A stretch of DNA of 64,000 bases, taken from JBDWFY01 sp965275915. Lineage in GTDB: Bacteria > Pseudomonadota > Alphaproteobacteria > Rhizobiales > Stappiaceae. Positions 24,883 to 34,199 of this stretch are shown piece after piece. The notes under the pieces were generated by a model. It searched no databases. It worked only from the letters and a program-made list of their open reading frames with translations, and had not been told where the DNA came from. The stretch is from positions 62,001 to 126,000 of the forward strand of contig CBDHYI010000002.1 in NCBI GenBank assembly GCA_965275915.1. The letters run 5' to 3'. Within the stretch, counting starts at the first letter, position 1, and the number at the start of each line of letters is the position of its first letter. The position numbers and the translations under genes are program-made.

Positions 24883-26364
24883 ATGACTCTGTCGGGAAGT
24901 GACAGTATGGCAGCGCTCAGAAAACAGTTTGCTTTCGCACTGCATATTTTCATCTGGCTTAATGTTGTTGTTGTTGCCGGCTGTGCCGCGATTTTAGGAC
25001 ATGGATTTGTCTTGCCGACCTTGCTTGCGGCGATACTGGCCGGCGTTTCGACATTGTCTTGGAGAATGGACCCGCTCGGCGTCCGGACCCGTCTCGTTTC
25101 CGCCATTGCCTTGGCTGCAATTGTCAGCCTGATAGTTTTCGTCGCCCGTCCCAACGGTGTTGGGCAATCCTTTCAGCTGGATGCCCATATGTACTTCTTT
25201 GCGGTGTTGGCGGTCCTGGCAGGTTGGGTTGACTGGCGGGCATTGCTGGCTTTCACCGCGGTCGTTGCGGTCCACCACCTTGTTTTGAATTTCGCATTTC
25301 CGCTCGCCGTCTTTCCGGAGGGGGCAAACTTTATCCGCGTGCTTGTCCATGCGGTTGTTCTTCTGTCCGAATTTGTTGCGCTGACGTGGCTTGTTGAGAA
25401 ACTGGGGCGGGCAATTCAGGAATCCGACACCATGCAGACCGAAGCGCAGGCCGCCCGCGAAGAAGCCTCGGGTCTGTTGAATGAACAGATCGAAAACAAC
25501 GATCGGGAAAAATCGCGTCAGTCGGTTGTTGAGCAGAGAATTGAGGCCTTTCGGGCAGACGTCGAAGAACTTCTGAACGACATTGAGGGAGCCATGGCCG
25601 AAATGCAGGAGACGGTGAGTTCCGTCAGTGAAATGGCCGAGCTGGCCGCAGGGCGCGCGGACAACGCGTCAAACGCATCGGGCAATGCGTCCGAGAATGT
25701 GCAGACCGTTGCCAGTGCCGCAGAGGAACTGGCGTCTTCCATCACCGAAATTTCAGGGCAGATCGAGCACACCACCAACATTGTTGCCCAGGCAACCAGC
25801 GGTGCCCAGGAGTCGAATGAAAAGGTTGCCGGGCTTGCAACGGCTGCGCAAAAGATCGGTGAAGTGGTGAGCCTTATCCAGGACATTGCCGAACAGACGA
25901 ACCTGCTTGCTCTGAACGCGACGATCGAGGCGGCTCGGGCCGGCGAGATGGGCAAGGGCTTCGCGGTTGTGGCTGCGGAAGTGAAGGAGCTGGCAACCCA
26001 GACTTCAAGGGCAACCGAGGAAATCGGAGCCCATATCCGGGCGATTCAGGAGGCAACGGACGAGTCCGTGGCGGCCATCCAGGCGATTACCGAAACCATG
26101 GAAGAGGCAAACAGCAACACGTCCACCATCGCCGCTTCGGTGGAAGAACAGGGCAATGCAACCGCTCAAATCAGCGAAAGTGCGCAGCAGGCGGCCTCCG
26201 GCACGCGGACTGTCGTGGACGATATTGGCGGATTGAGCGAAACCGTCTCGAAAACTGCGAGCGCGTCTGTCGATATGGCAACGAATTCTGAAAATGTGGC
26301 GGCAAAAGCGGCATCGCTTCGCAATCGCGTTGATGCGTTCCTGAAAGATGTTGCTGCGGCCTAG
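24883..26364 (+). CDS. Methyl-accepting chemotaxis protein with six-helix membrane sensor
   Basis: A 493-residue chemoreceptor. The first 175 residues form about six hydrophobic helices with short loops and no large periplasmic domain. The fifth helix holds AVVAVHHLVLNF. A coiled coil (about 180-240) with basic-acidic repeats follows. The cytoplasmic signalling domain has its conserved tip IAEQTNLLALNATIEAARAGEMGKGFAVVA at about residues 342-371. No HAMP domain is obvious. Such integral-membrane sensor regions detect hydrophobic ligands, redox state or membrane conditions; the paired His in helix 5 hint at haem or metal but do not prove it. Confidence 0.88.
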   Translation: MTLSGSDSMAALRKQFAFALHIFIWLNVVVVAGCAAILGHGFVLPTLLAAILAGVSTLSWRMDPLGVRTRLVSAIALAAIVSLIVFVARPNGVGQSFQLDAHMYFFAVLAVLAGWVDWRALLAFTAVVAVHHLVLNFAFPLAVFPEGANFIRVLVHAVVLLSEFVALTWLVEKLGRAIQESDTMQTEAQAAREEASGLLNEQIENNDREKSRQSVVEQRIEAFRADVEELLNDIEGAMAEMQETVSSVSEMAELAAGRADNASNASGNASENVQTVASAAEELASSITEISGQIEHTTNIVAQATSGAQESNEKVAGLATAAQKIGEVVSLIQDIAEQTNLLALNATIEAARAGEMGKGFAVVAAEVKELATQTSRATEEIGAHIRAIQEATDESVAAIQAITETMEEANSNTSTIAASVEEQGNATAQISESAQQAASGTRTVVDDIGGLSETVSKTASASVDMATNSENVAAKAASLRNRVDAFLKDVAAA

Positions 26365-26379
26365 CAGTTCGGTGTCAGG

Positions 26380-26402
26380 GCCGGAAATTTTCCGGCTTTT
26401 TT
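26380..26402 (+). terminator. Rho-independent terminator after the chemoreceptor gene
   Basis: GCCGGAAATTTTCCGGC forms a GC stem with a short AATT loop and is followed by a T-run (CTTTTTTAT), 15 bases after the stop. Confidence 0.85.
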
Positions 26403-26458
26403 ATTGCGATCAGCGTTTGATCAATTGCGACGATCCAGCCGTACGCCTATATAAAATC

Positions 26459-27451
26459 ATGCAAAATATTTCGCACCTGGACTCAGAAATCCAAACCCGG
26501 CACATGTGGCTCAACCGGATCCACACCTGGTTGCTGGCCGGCGGCAGTCTGCTGCTGCTTGTGTGTTGCGCCTGGGCGCTGGCGGGACCGGAGGGAATCG
26601 TCTGGGCTGCAATTGGCGGCGGGCTCAGTCTGTACGGAGCGACTCATATCTCGCCCCAGCTGGTTTTGCGTCTTTATCGGGCCCAGAAGGTTCCCCGGTC
26701 GGTGTTTCCGGAGGGCCATCACCTGATTGACCGACTTTCGGCCAGGGCCGGTCTTGCCAAAGCCCCGACGCTCTATCATGTGCCCAGCAAAATGATGAAC
26801 GCCTTTGCCGTGGGCCGCGCGGAAGAAGCGGTGATCTGTGTGACAGACGGCCTGTTGCGCGGATTGACACTGCGGCAATTGTCGGGAGTCCTTGCCCATG
26901 AAATGAGCCATATTCAGCATGGTGATATCAAGGTCATGGCACTAGCCGATGTGGTCGGCCGGATGACTTCGATCATGTCCGTTCTGGGTATCTTGCTGAT
27001 CCTGTTTCATCTCCCGCATATGCTTGCCGGCGGGGAGCAGGTTCCCTGGATCGCGATCCTCATTCTGATGGGGTCTCCCACTGTAGGCGGTCTGTTGCAA
27101 CTGGCGCTTTCAAGAACACGCGAGTATGACGCGGACCTTGGTGCGATTTCGCTCACCGGCGACCCGGAAGGCCTTGCCAGCGCCTTGATGAAACTGGAAA
27201 AAGTTCAGGGACGGCAGTGGGAAGCGATGGCTATGCCGGGCGGACGCATTCCGGAACCCTCATTGTTGCGCACGCATCCCAGTACGGAAGATCGTATCGC
27301 CAAGATCATGGCGCTGAAACGGCGCGACGTGTCGCAGGACTTTTATCCGCCGGAGAAGGCGCCGGATGACAAACCGCATGTCGGTCACTCAATCGTCCCC
27401 ATCATCCGGCGGCCGCGCCATCGCGCCCGCGGTATGGGATTGTGGTATTAG
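26459..27451 (+). CDS. M48-family zinc metalloprotease, HtpX-like
   Basis: A 330-residue membrane protease. Two helices near the N-terminus (about 25-60) anchor it. The zinc site HEMSH is at residues 147-151 and the third ligand Glu222 is in SRTREYDADLGA. Two further helices (about 168-210) lie between them, as in HtpX. It probably degrades misfolded membrane proteins in the inner membrane. The C-terminal 60 residues are extended (RPRHRARGMGLWY). The ATG chosen begins MQNISHLDSEIQ; the frame continues to 26348 across the terminator and is rejected. Its end overlaps the convergent nucleotidyltransferase gene by four bases. Confidence 0.88.
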   Translation: MQNISHLDSEIQTRHMWLNRIHTWLLAGGSLLLLVCCAWALAGPEGIVWAAIGGGLSLYGATHISPQLVLRLYRAQKVPRSVFPEGHHLIDRLSARAGLAKAPTLYHVPSKMMNAFAVGRAEEAVICVTDGLLRGLTLRQLSGVLAHEMSHIQHGDIKVMALADVVGRMTSIMSVLGILLILFHLPHMLAGGEQVPWIAILILMGSPTVGGLLQLALSRTREYDADLGAISLTGDPEGLASALMKLEKVQGRQWEAMAMPGGRIPEPSLLRTHPSTEDRIAKIMALKRRDVSQDFYPPEKAPDDKPHVGHSIVPIIRRPRHRARGMGLWY

Positions 27452-28131
27452 AGCGGACCCGGGCTGGCTGATGCGGGCCAGTCAATGATCGTCAATTCAG
27501 GCCAAAGATCCTTCATACGATCTGCTTTTTCCCGATAGCTGCCGGCACAGACTGACGCTTCGTTGGGCAGGATCTTCATCCCGAATATTGCGGCGAGGCC
27601 AAACGGGGCAATGATGTCGAGCGTATTGTTGTGTTCAAGACGGACGCCGACCGCATGGGTTTTGGCGACATAACGGGTCAGGGCTTCATCCGTACAGGAT
27701 AGCGCACCATACGGGGTTCCGAATTTCTCTTCGAACCAGAGGTGAACCCTGGCCTGGTTTCGGACTTCAATCCGGCCGTCATATGCCGGCAGGCTATCCG
27801 TTACCCGCTTTATGACAGCATCTTCGGCCTGCCAGGAAAGATCGCCCCCATCAAAATAGATAATATCGTAATCCTTGATGCCATATCCCGAAGATCGGCC
27901 GGTCAGAACATTCCATACCGTCTGATAGATTGCGCCTGAAACCAGGCGGCAATCGGGGAGGCCCAGGTCTCTGACGGCACGAAGAATGCGCATTAGATCG
28001 GGATCCGAGCTGACGATACCTTCAAGCGCTTTACGGCGTTCGCCTTCGCCGGCCTTTCGGCAATCGGCGAGGCGTTTTCGGTCATCGGCAGTCAGTTCAG
28101 CCGGCGATGCGATCCGCGGACCTGTCTGCAT
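27448..28131 (-). CDS. Nucleotidyltransferase family protein (DUF925/NTP_transf_6)
   Basis: A 227-residue protein of the DUF925 nucleotidyltransferase-like family. The core has LVSGAIYQTVWNVLTG, the acidic YGIKDYDIIYFDGGDLSWQAED resembling the metal-binding aspartates of the fold, EVRNQARVHLWFEEKFG, and DIIAPFGLAAIFGMKILPN. The target of nucleotidyl transfer is unknown. It lies 69 bases after pheT on the same strand with no clear terminator between, so it may be the last gene of the pheST transcript. Confidence 0.8.
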   Translation of the reverse strand: MQTGPRIASPAELTADDRKRLADCRKAGEGERRKALEGIVSSDPDLMRILRAVRDLGLPDCRLVSGAIYQTVWNVLTGRSSGYGIKDYDIIYFDGGDLSWQAEDAVIKRVTDSLPAYDGRIEVRNQARVHLWFEEKFGTPYGALSCTDEALTRYVAKTHAVGVRLEHNNTLDIIAPFGLAAIFGMKILPNEASVCAGSYREKADRMKDLWPELTIIDWPASASPGPL

Positions 28132-28200
28132 GAACCGGGTATCCTTCGAGCGGGCGTTCAGACGACCAAAAACTGCGTGCGCAGTGTCGCAAAGCGCAAT

Positions 28201-30618
28201 CTACTGGCGCAGTTCTCCGCCCGTTGCTTTTTCGACGGCTGCAATGACCTTGCCGGAAATCGCGTCGATCTCTTCGTCCGTCAATGTTTTGTTCTTCGGC
28301 TGGATCACCACATCGATAGCGACAGATTTTTTATCGTCATCAACACCGGATCCTTCATAGATATCGAACACCGTTACATTTTCGATCAGTGTCTTGTCGG
28401 CGCCCCGGGCGGCTTTGACGAGCCTGTCAACATCGACGGAGCGTTCAAGAAGAAACGCAAAATCCCGTCTCACCGACATCAGATCGGCAATGTCCAGAAC
28501 CCCGCGAGCCCGGCTTCCTTTCCGGCGGGGCTCGGGCATGGCATCGAGAAAAACTTCAAAAACCGCAATTGCGCTTTTGACGTTGAGGTCCCGGAGCACC
28601 CCGGGATGCAGTTCGCCGAAAACCGCCAACGTGTTTTTCGGACCCAGTTTCAAAGTTCCGGACCGTCCCGGGTGGAACCAGTCGGGTGCGTCGCGTGAGA
28701 CCTGCAGGTTGTTGACCGCAACGCCGACTGCTTCCAGCACGGACAGGGCGTCGGCTTTTGCATCAAACGCCGATACGTCTGCAGCATCGCCCGACCAGTG
28801 GCGCCCGGACCCGGTCAGTACAGCCGTGCCCCGGCGCAGGCCGGTTGCCAGCATTTGCTGACCGTCCACATCGTCGGAAGAAAAAACCTGACCGACTTCA
28901 AACAGTGCGACATCCGCACGCGCCCGGTCCGCATTGCGCTGGCTGGCCATGACAAGGCCCGGAATGAGGCTCGGCCGCATGTCCGACATATCACTGGAAA
29001 TCGGGTTGGCGAGTGCCAGGTCTTCGCCACCGCCACCAAAGAGTTCCGCCTGCCTTTTGGAAATGAATGACCATGTGACCGCTTCATCAAGACCGCGGAC
29101 CGCAAGCGCCCGGCGGGCTTTGTTGCGCCGGATCTGCCCCTGTGTGAGCACCTTCTGGCCGACATGCCGTTCGCGGGGCAGGGGCGTCACGGGCACTTTG
29201 TCGACGCCTACGATCCGCATGACCTCCTCGACGAGATCCGCTTTTCCGTGAATGTCCGGCCGCCAGCTCGGCACTGCGACCTTAACTTCGTCAGTTGAGC
29301 CGGAAACCCAGAAGCCAAGGCGGGAAAGGATGACTTTCGCTTCAGTGGGGTAGACATCAAGGCCGACGAGCCTCTTGATCTCCGACAACGGGAAGTCGAT
29401 CACCATTTCCGGTTCCGGCACAGCACCCGCGATGGTGATTTCCGACGCGGTCCCGCCGCCCATCTCAAGAACCATCTTTGTCGCCAGTTCTATTCCGGGC
29501 ACCATGAAGGCCGGATCGACTCCGCGTTCGAACCGGTAACGGGCATCGGAGCTGACACCGAGGCGCCGACCGGTATGTGCGATGTTCTGCGGGTCCCAAA
29601 GCGCCGATTCGATGAGCACGTCGACCGTATTGTCATCGCAGCCGGAAGCGGCGCCGCCCATGATGCCGGCAAGCGACTCAAGACCGCCATCGTCAGCGAT
29701 GACGCAGACATCCTCATCGACGGTATAGTCCTTATCATCCAGAGCAACGAGCGTTTCGCCCTGTCTGCCGCGCCTGACAACAAGATCGCCTTTGACCTTG
29801 GCCGCGTCGAAAACGTGTAAGGGGCGTCCGCGATCGAAGGTGATGTAGTTGGTGATGTCGACAAGCAGGTTGATCGGACGCAGGTCGATGGCGATCAGAC
29901 GTTGCTGCAGCCATTTTGGCGACGGACCGTTTTTTACGCCGCGCACAAGGCGGAGACCGAAGGCAGGGCACAGCGGCTCCGTGGAGCCGAAATCCAGTGT
30001 CACAGCGGTCGGGCAGGGGAATTGCCCTTCAATTGTTTCAGGCCGGTTCTCTTTCAGCTCGCCCAGACCCGCTGCGGCCAGATCCCGCGCAATACCGTAA
30101 ACACCCGTGCAGTCCGGCCGATTCGGCGTCAGTCCGATCTCAATGATCGGATCGTTCAGGCCGGCATAGTCGGCAAAAGAGTCGCCGACAGGGGCATCCT
30201 CAGGCAGGTCGATAATGCCGTCATGCTCATCGGACAGTTCCAGTTCGCGCTCGGAGCACATCATGCCGAAACTCTCAACATCGCGGATATTGCCGACGGA
30301 CAGGGTCACATCGATGCCGGGTATATAATCACCCGGCTTTCCGAATACGCCCAGCAGACCGGCGCGGGCATTCGGCGCGCCGCAAACGACCTGGACCGGC
30401 TCACCGGACCCGGTATCCACCGAGAGCACCTTCAACCGGTCCGCATTCGGGTGTTTTTCCGCCGAAATCACCTTTGCGATCTTAAAGCTGCTCAGTTTCT
30501 CGGCCGGATTGACGACGGATTCGACCTCAAGGCCGATCATAGTCAGCGTTTCGACAATCTCTTCAAGACCGGCATCGGTCTCCAGATGGTCTTTCAGCCA
30601 GGACAGTGTGAATTTCAT
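28201..30618 (-). CDS. pheT: Phenylalanine--tRNA ligase beta subunit
   Basis: An 805-residue beta subunit of the alpha2-beta2 phenylalanyl-tRNA synthetase. In order: N-terminal tRNA-binding EMAP-like domain (about 39-150, with FKIAKVISAEKHPNADRLKVLSVD), B3/B4 editing domain, the B5 DNA-binding-like domain (KADLVEEVMRIVGVDKV) and the C-terminal ferredoxin-like anticodon-binding domain (RRDFAFLLERSVD). Length is normal. It starts 50 bases after pheS on the same strand, as in most bacteria. Confidence 0.97.
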   Translation of the reverse strand: MKFTLSWLKDHLETDAGLEEIVETLTMIGLEVESVVNPAEKLSSFKIAKVISAEKHPNADRLKVLSVDTGSGEPVQVVCGAPNARAGLLGVFGKPGDYIPGIDVTLSVGNIRDVESFGMMCSERELELSDEHDGIIDLPEDAPVGDSFADYAGLNDPIIEIGLTPNRPDCTGVYGIARDLAAAGLGELKENRPETIEGQFPCPTAVTLDFGSTEPLCPAFGLRLVRGVKNGPSPKWLQQRLIAIDLRPINLLVDITNYITFDRGRPLHVFDAAKVKGDLVVRRGRQGETLVALDDKDYTVDEDVCVIADDGGLESLAGIMGGAASGCDDNTVDVLIESALWDPQNIAHTGRRLGVSSDARYRFERGVDPAFMVPGIELATKMVLEMGGGTASEITIAGAVPEPEMVIDFPLSEIKRLVGLDVYPTEAKVILSRLGFWVSGSTDEVKVAVPSWRPDIHGKADLVEEVMRIVGVDKVPVTPLPRERHVGQKVLTQGQIRRNKARRALAVRGLDEAVTWSFISKRQAELFGGGGEDLALANPISSDMSDMRPSLIPGLVMASQRNADRARADVALFEVGQVFSSDDVDGQQMLATGLRRGTAVLTGSGRHWSGDAADVSAFDAKADALSVLEAVGVAVNNLQVSRDAPDWFHPGRSGTLKLGPKNTLAVFGELHPGVLRDLNVKSAIAVFEVFLDAMPEPRRKGSRARGVLDIADLMSVRRDFAFLLERSVDVDRLVKAARGADKTLIENVTVFDIYEGSGVDDDKKSVAIDVVIQPKNKTLTDEEIDAISGKVIAAVEKATGGELRQ

Positions 30619-30668
30619 GTGTGCAGGTCCCCGGACTGCGAATGTTCAAAGAGTTCGGAAAGTGGCGA

Positions 30669-31751
30669 TCAGCTTGTCAGGCCGCCAAACAGTGTCGGCA
30701 GATCAAGCGGCCGGAATCCATAATGTTTCAGCCAGCGGATGTCCGCATCAAAGAAGGCGCGCAAATCCGGCATGCCGTATTTCAGCATGGCCAGCCGATC
30801 GATGCCCATGCCAAAGGCAAAACCCTGATAGATATCGGGATTAAGGCCGCTCATCTTGAGCACATTCGGATGCACCATGCCGCAGCCAAGGATTTCGAGC
30901 CAGTCGTCGCCTTCGCCGATCCGAATTTCGTTGCCCTTGAAAGAACAGCCGATATCCAGCTCCATCGACGGTTCGGTGAAGGGGAAGAAGCTTGGCCGGA
31001 ACCGCATTTGGATGTTGTCGACTTCGAAGAATGTCTTGCAGAATTCTTCCAGCACCCATTTCAGATGACCGATATGCGTGCTCTTGTCGATGACAAGACC
31101 TTCGACCTGATGGAACATCGGCGTGTGAGTCTGGTCGGAATCGCACCGGTAGGTCCGCCCGGGAATGATAACCCGGATCGGCGGCTCCTGTGCCTCCATT
31201 GTGCGGATCTGCACGGGAGATGTGTGCGTCCTGAGCAGTTTGCGCGATCCGTCGGGTTTTTCCTGAAAGAAAAACGTATCATGCATTTCCCGCGCCGGAT
31301 GGCCTTCAGGAAAGTTCAGTGCAGTGAAGTTATAGTAGTCCGTCTCGACATCGGGGCCTTCTGCGACCGCGAAGCCCATGTCAGAGAAAATTGCGGTCAG
31401 TTCGTCAACAACCTGGCTCACCGGATGCAGCCGGCCCTCGTTGGACGGACCGGAGCGGATCGGCAAAGTCACGTCGATGGTTTCCGTTGCCAGGCGTTGT
31501 TCCAGGGCGTGATTTTCCAGAACTTCTTTGCGTGCCGTAATGGCGTCGTTGACGCGTGTTTTCAGGCCGTTCAGGGCCGGGCCCATCACCTTGCGTTCCT
31601 CCGGGCTCATTTTGCCCAGGGTTTTCATCAGTTCTGAAACCTTGCCCTTTTTGCCGATCGCGCCGACCCGCACGCTGTCAAGCGCGCTTTCGTCGGTGGC
31701 GGCGTCGATCGCAGCAGAGATTTCTTTTTCCAGGGTTTCGATATCGGACAT
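30669..31751 (-). CDS. pheS: Phenylalanine--tRNA ligase alpha subunit
   Basis: A 360-residue class II synthetase subunit that activates phenylalanine. The N-terminal coiled coil (MSDIETLEKEISAAID to about 100) binds tRNA. Motif 2 includes GRTYRCDSDQTHTPMFHQVEG and motif 3 is GFAFGMGIDRLAMLKYG. The conserved Phe-binding FDPH-equivalent region is intact. The ATG chosen gives the usual start; a further in-frame start at 31832 is not supported. Upstream on the same strand is a Rieske oxygenase gene rather than rplT. Confidence 0.97.
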   Translation of the reverse strand: MSDIETLEKEISAAIDAATDESALDSVRVGAIGKKGKVSELMKTLGKMSPEERKVMGPALNGLKTRVNDAITARKEVLENHALEQRLATETIDVTLPIRSGPSNEGRLHPVSQVVDELTAIFSDMGFAVAEGPDVETDYYNFTALNFPEGHPAREMHDTFFFQEKPDGSRKLLRTHTSPVQIRTMEAQEPPIRVIIPGRTYRCDSDQTHTPMFHQVEGLVIDKSTHIGHLKWVLEEFCKTFFEVDNIQMRFRPSFFPFTEPSMELDIGCSFKGNEIRIGEGDDWLEILGCGMVHPNVLKMSGLNPDIYQGFAFGMGIDRLAMLKYGMPDLRAFFDADIRWLKHYGFRPLDLPTLFGGLTS

Positions 31752-31883
31752 GATTTTTTCGGATCGGGAACTATGTCGAGGGGGTCTTTTATCAGAATTG
31801 TCGGTTTGTACCAGAGCGGCGGTGAAAAACAACGGAGCGTTGCGGCCTCCGAACGCCGGATGTCTGCTCTTCAGGGTCTCCCG

Positions 31884-32942
31884 TCAGCTCATCCAGCGCA
31901 AAAGGCGGGCCTTGACCGGTGTCTGGAAGTCCCGTTTTTCGGACTGGGACGCAGTCCATTCGCGCTTTAACTGCATCCACCATCGTCCCTGCGTATCCGC
32001 ATCGTTAATCAGCATGAGTTTCGGGTTGTATTCCAGACCTTCGCGCTGCTGAATGACAACCCGCCTGTCCTGCCCCAGAAAGACGTTCATCAGATGTCGA
32101 ACCAGCGGCTTCAGAGGGCCGATCCAGTTCATGGTTGCCCAGAACATCTGCCGGACTTCGGTTTCGTCCTCGGACATGGGTGTGATCGTCGTCAGTCCCA
32201 CGACCGAGTGCTTGTCGCCCCTGATATGTTCGATGCGCAGGCCGGGCAGGCGATAAATGATTTCCGTTGTGACGTTCTGCCCCAGGATTTTATAGGCAAG
32301 ATTCTGAGGCGGCAGCGCATGGCGGGCCATTTTGAACCCCAGTTCCGACGGTTCGAACTGCTTCTCCTTCGGGCGCAGCTTCGTGGCATTTTTCTTGAAC
32401 CACCAGGACGTGTGCACAAACGCAGCGTGCGTCGGATCCATCAGGCCCAGTGCGGCATGGTCGACCGAACAGATGAAGGGCTGCATGATATGAACCCGCG
32501 GCCCCGCGTCGGCAGGAAAATCGGGCAGCATCGGGGGTGCCGGTTGACGACCCTCGGCCGGGGCCTCTCCATTTTCTGCAAAATAGAGCCATATCAGACC
32601 CTGCTGTTCCACACAGGGATAAGCGCCGCAGGTGATGCGGGACAGATCGATTGTCTGATATTCGTGCGTTGACGGGATTTCCGTGCACACGCCGGATGTG
32701 TCAAACCGCCAGCCGTGATAGCAGCATTGCACCGTTTCGCCGTCAAACTGACCATGGCGGAGCGGAATCCCGCGATGCGGACAGATGTCCTTCAGCGCAA
32801 ATGCCTTGCCGTTTCTGTCGCGGCCAAGCAGGATCGGCTCGCCCATCAGTTTTTTGCCGAGCATCGCTCCTGTCTTGAGCTCGGCCGAGGGCAAGGCGAC
32901 GTACCAAAGTCCGCGCAGCAGTTCAGCCTGAAGCTTGTCCAT
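31884..32942 (-). CDS. Rieske non-haem iron oxygenase, alpha subunit
   Basis: A 352-residue oxygenase component. The Rieske [2Fe-2S] ligands are Cys54, His56, Cys73 and His76 (CPHRGIPLRHG and QCCYHGW). The mononuclear iron site is in DHAALGLMDPTHAAFVHTSWW, with the pair of His and an upstream Asp bridging the clusters. The C-terminal catalytic domain resembles vanillate demethylase and related O-demethylases or hydroxylases acting on aromatic or sterol-like substrates. No reductase or ferredoxin gene is adjacent. It lies between rplT and pheS, an unusual place. Substrate unknown. Confidence 0.88.
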   Translation of the reverse strand: MDKLQAELLRGLWYVALPSAELKTGAMLGKKLMGEPILLGRDRNGKAFALKDICPHRGIPLRHGQFDGETVQCCYHGWRFDTSGVCTEIPSTHEYQTIDLSRITCGAYPCVEQQGLIWLYFAENGEAPAEGRQPAPPMLPDFPADAGPRVHIMQPFICSVDHAALGLMDPTHAAFVHTSWWFKKNATKLRPKEKQFEPSELGFKMARHALPPQNLAYKILGQNVTTEIIYRLPGLRIEHIRGDKHSVVGLTTITPMSEDETEVRQMFWATMNWIGPLKPLVRHLMNVFLGQDRRVVIQQREGLEYNPKLMLINDADTQGRWWMQLKREWTASQSEKRDFQTPVKARLLRWMS

Positions 32943-33077
32943 CTGTTCCTTTCCCCAACCTGATCCCCGGGCTGCATATTTTTCCCGGCGATCGGCGAAA
33001 ATGATTTAAGCCGGTGGCCTTAGCGGTGCAAGCGGACAAATGCGCAAGGCCGGACAGATTGTCTGCAGTTTGTCCGC

Positions 33078-33113
33078 ACAAAAATAAAACGGGCGCCGGT
33101 TTGAGGCGCCCGT
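33078..33113 (-). terminator. Rho-independent terminator after rplT
   Basis: A 9-bp perfect stem (ACGGGCGCC with GGCGCCCGT) is followed on the minus strand by TTTTATTTTT. It lies 35 bases past the rplT stop and separates the ribosomal genes from the Rieske gene. Confidence 0.88.
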
Positions 33114-33148
33114 GAAAGACTTCGAAATGTGTCTTTGGTGATCGTTAG

Positions 33149-33505
33149 TCAGGCGAGCGCGGACCGGGCCTTGTCAACAAGGACCTTAAACGCGTCCGGC
33201 TGGTGAACGGCAATATCAGCCAGAACTTTACGGTCGATTTCAACGCCCGATTTGTTCAAACCGTCGATAAACCGGCCGTATGTCAGACCATGCTCGCGGG
33301 TCGCGGCATTGATCCGCTGAATCCAGAGCGAGCGGAAATTCCGTTTTTTCGTTTTCCGGTCCCGATAGGCATATTGGGCGGCTTTTTCGACGGCCTGTTT
33401 AGCCACTCGGATGGTGTTTTTGCGCCGGCCGTAATAGCCTTTGGCGGCTTTCAGTACTTTCTTGTGCTTGGCATGGGCGGTTACGCCCCGTTTTACGCGT
33501 GCCAT
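33149..33505 (-). CDS. rplT: 50S ribosomal protein L20
   Basis: A 118-residue L20, an early 23S rRNA-binding assembly protein. It has the signature start MARVKRGVTAHAKHKKVLKAAKGYYGRRKNTIRVAKQAV (basic N-terminal helix) and the globular C-terminal domain with FIDGLNKSGVEIDRKVLADIA. Length is standard. It is 35 bases after rpmI on the same strand. Its own family member in E. coli represses rpmI-rplT translation; no such leader was identified here. Confidence 0.98.
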   Translation of the reverse strand: MARVKRGVTAHAKHKKVLKAAKGYYGRRKNTIRVAKQAVEKAAQYAYRDRKTKKRNFRSLWIQRINAATREHGLTYGRFIDGLNKSGVEIDRKVLADIAVHQPDAFKVLVDKARSALA

Positions 33506-33540
33506 GGCAGAGCTCCTTTGGGAATTGAGGTCTACGGAGA

Positions 33541-33738
33541 TCAGCCGTAGGGAAGAAATTTCTTGACGATGCGGGCATCAGGCTCGGAGAGCGTTGTGGT
33601 GCCGCGTGCGTTGCGGATGAACTTGTTCGTCCGCTTGATCATGCCATGGCGTTTGCCTGCCTGGGCAGTCTTCACCTTGCCGGTCGCAGTCAGCTTGAAC
33701 CGCTTCTTTGCTCCGGACTTGGTTTTCAGTTTGGGCAT
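33541..33738 (-). CDS. rpmI: 50S ribosomal protein L35
   Basis: A 65-residue L35 with the family pattern MPKLKTKSGAKKRFKLTATGKVK near the start and KRHGMIKRTNKFIRNARG in the middle, ending FLPYG. Very basic. It is the first gene of an rpmI-rplT pair; the usual upstream partner infC is 587 bases away with a terminator between them. Confidence 0.98.
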   Translation of the reverse strand: MPKLKTKSGAKKRFKLTATGKVKTAQAGKRHGMIKRTNKFIRNARGTTTLSEPDARIVKKFLPYG

Positions 33739-34198
33739 TTTGCGTCCCTTCTTTTTTGTTGTTCACAACAACGAGGATTGTGGATGCATCGCGAGCCGCC
33801 ACGGCATGCCCTGTTCAAATCGGTCTGTTCAGAATGACCTGCCCGCCTTCTTACAGGCGGACACCACCAAACCGACCAAAAAGCCGGACGACTCTGGACC
33901 GGCGCCTTATAGGGGCAAAGCGGCCATATTGCAAGCGGTTCCGCCAAGCCAGTTCGGGCGCGGTCAGGCCGGACTTTGAGATGGCATGAATGGGGTGTGA
34001 GCCTGCTCTAGAGGTGCAGGTTTTTAAGTGTGCTGAAGTAAGTATCAACCGGCGGTAATCGGTTTGTTACATTTCCATGAAAAGACACGAAATTAGAATA
34101 GTTTTATAGTGCAAACGCATCATGCACTCTTGTGCAAAAGATGTCTCACTGTCGCCCGGTTGGGGCTGGGAGCTCTAACTGTGACACCATCAACTTAA
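33739..34198. other. Long intergenic region between infC and rpmI, candidate small RNA on the plus strand
   Basis: No open reading frame here is convincing. On the minus strand it must contain the rpmI-rplT promoter, because infC has its own terminator. On the plus strand the region runs into a strong intrinsic terminator at 34200-34222, yet no plus-strand gene precedes it. A short hairpin (TGCAC-TCTT-GTGCA, 34123-34136) lies upstream of that terminator. A small RNA transcribed toward infC is a reasonable explanation. I could not place its promoter. Confidence 0.4.
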
Positions 34199-34199
34199 G

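Noticed and set aside
29902..30723. 273-codon plus-strand frame over pheT, and similar long frames at 30621-31637 and 28177-28698
   Set aside because: Antisense to pheT and pheS with no domain signal.
34093..34109. Irr-like half site (TTAGAATAGTTTTA) upstream of the putative small RNA
   Set aside because: Only one arm matches the ICE motif; chance is likely in this AT-rich stretch.
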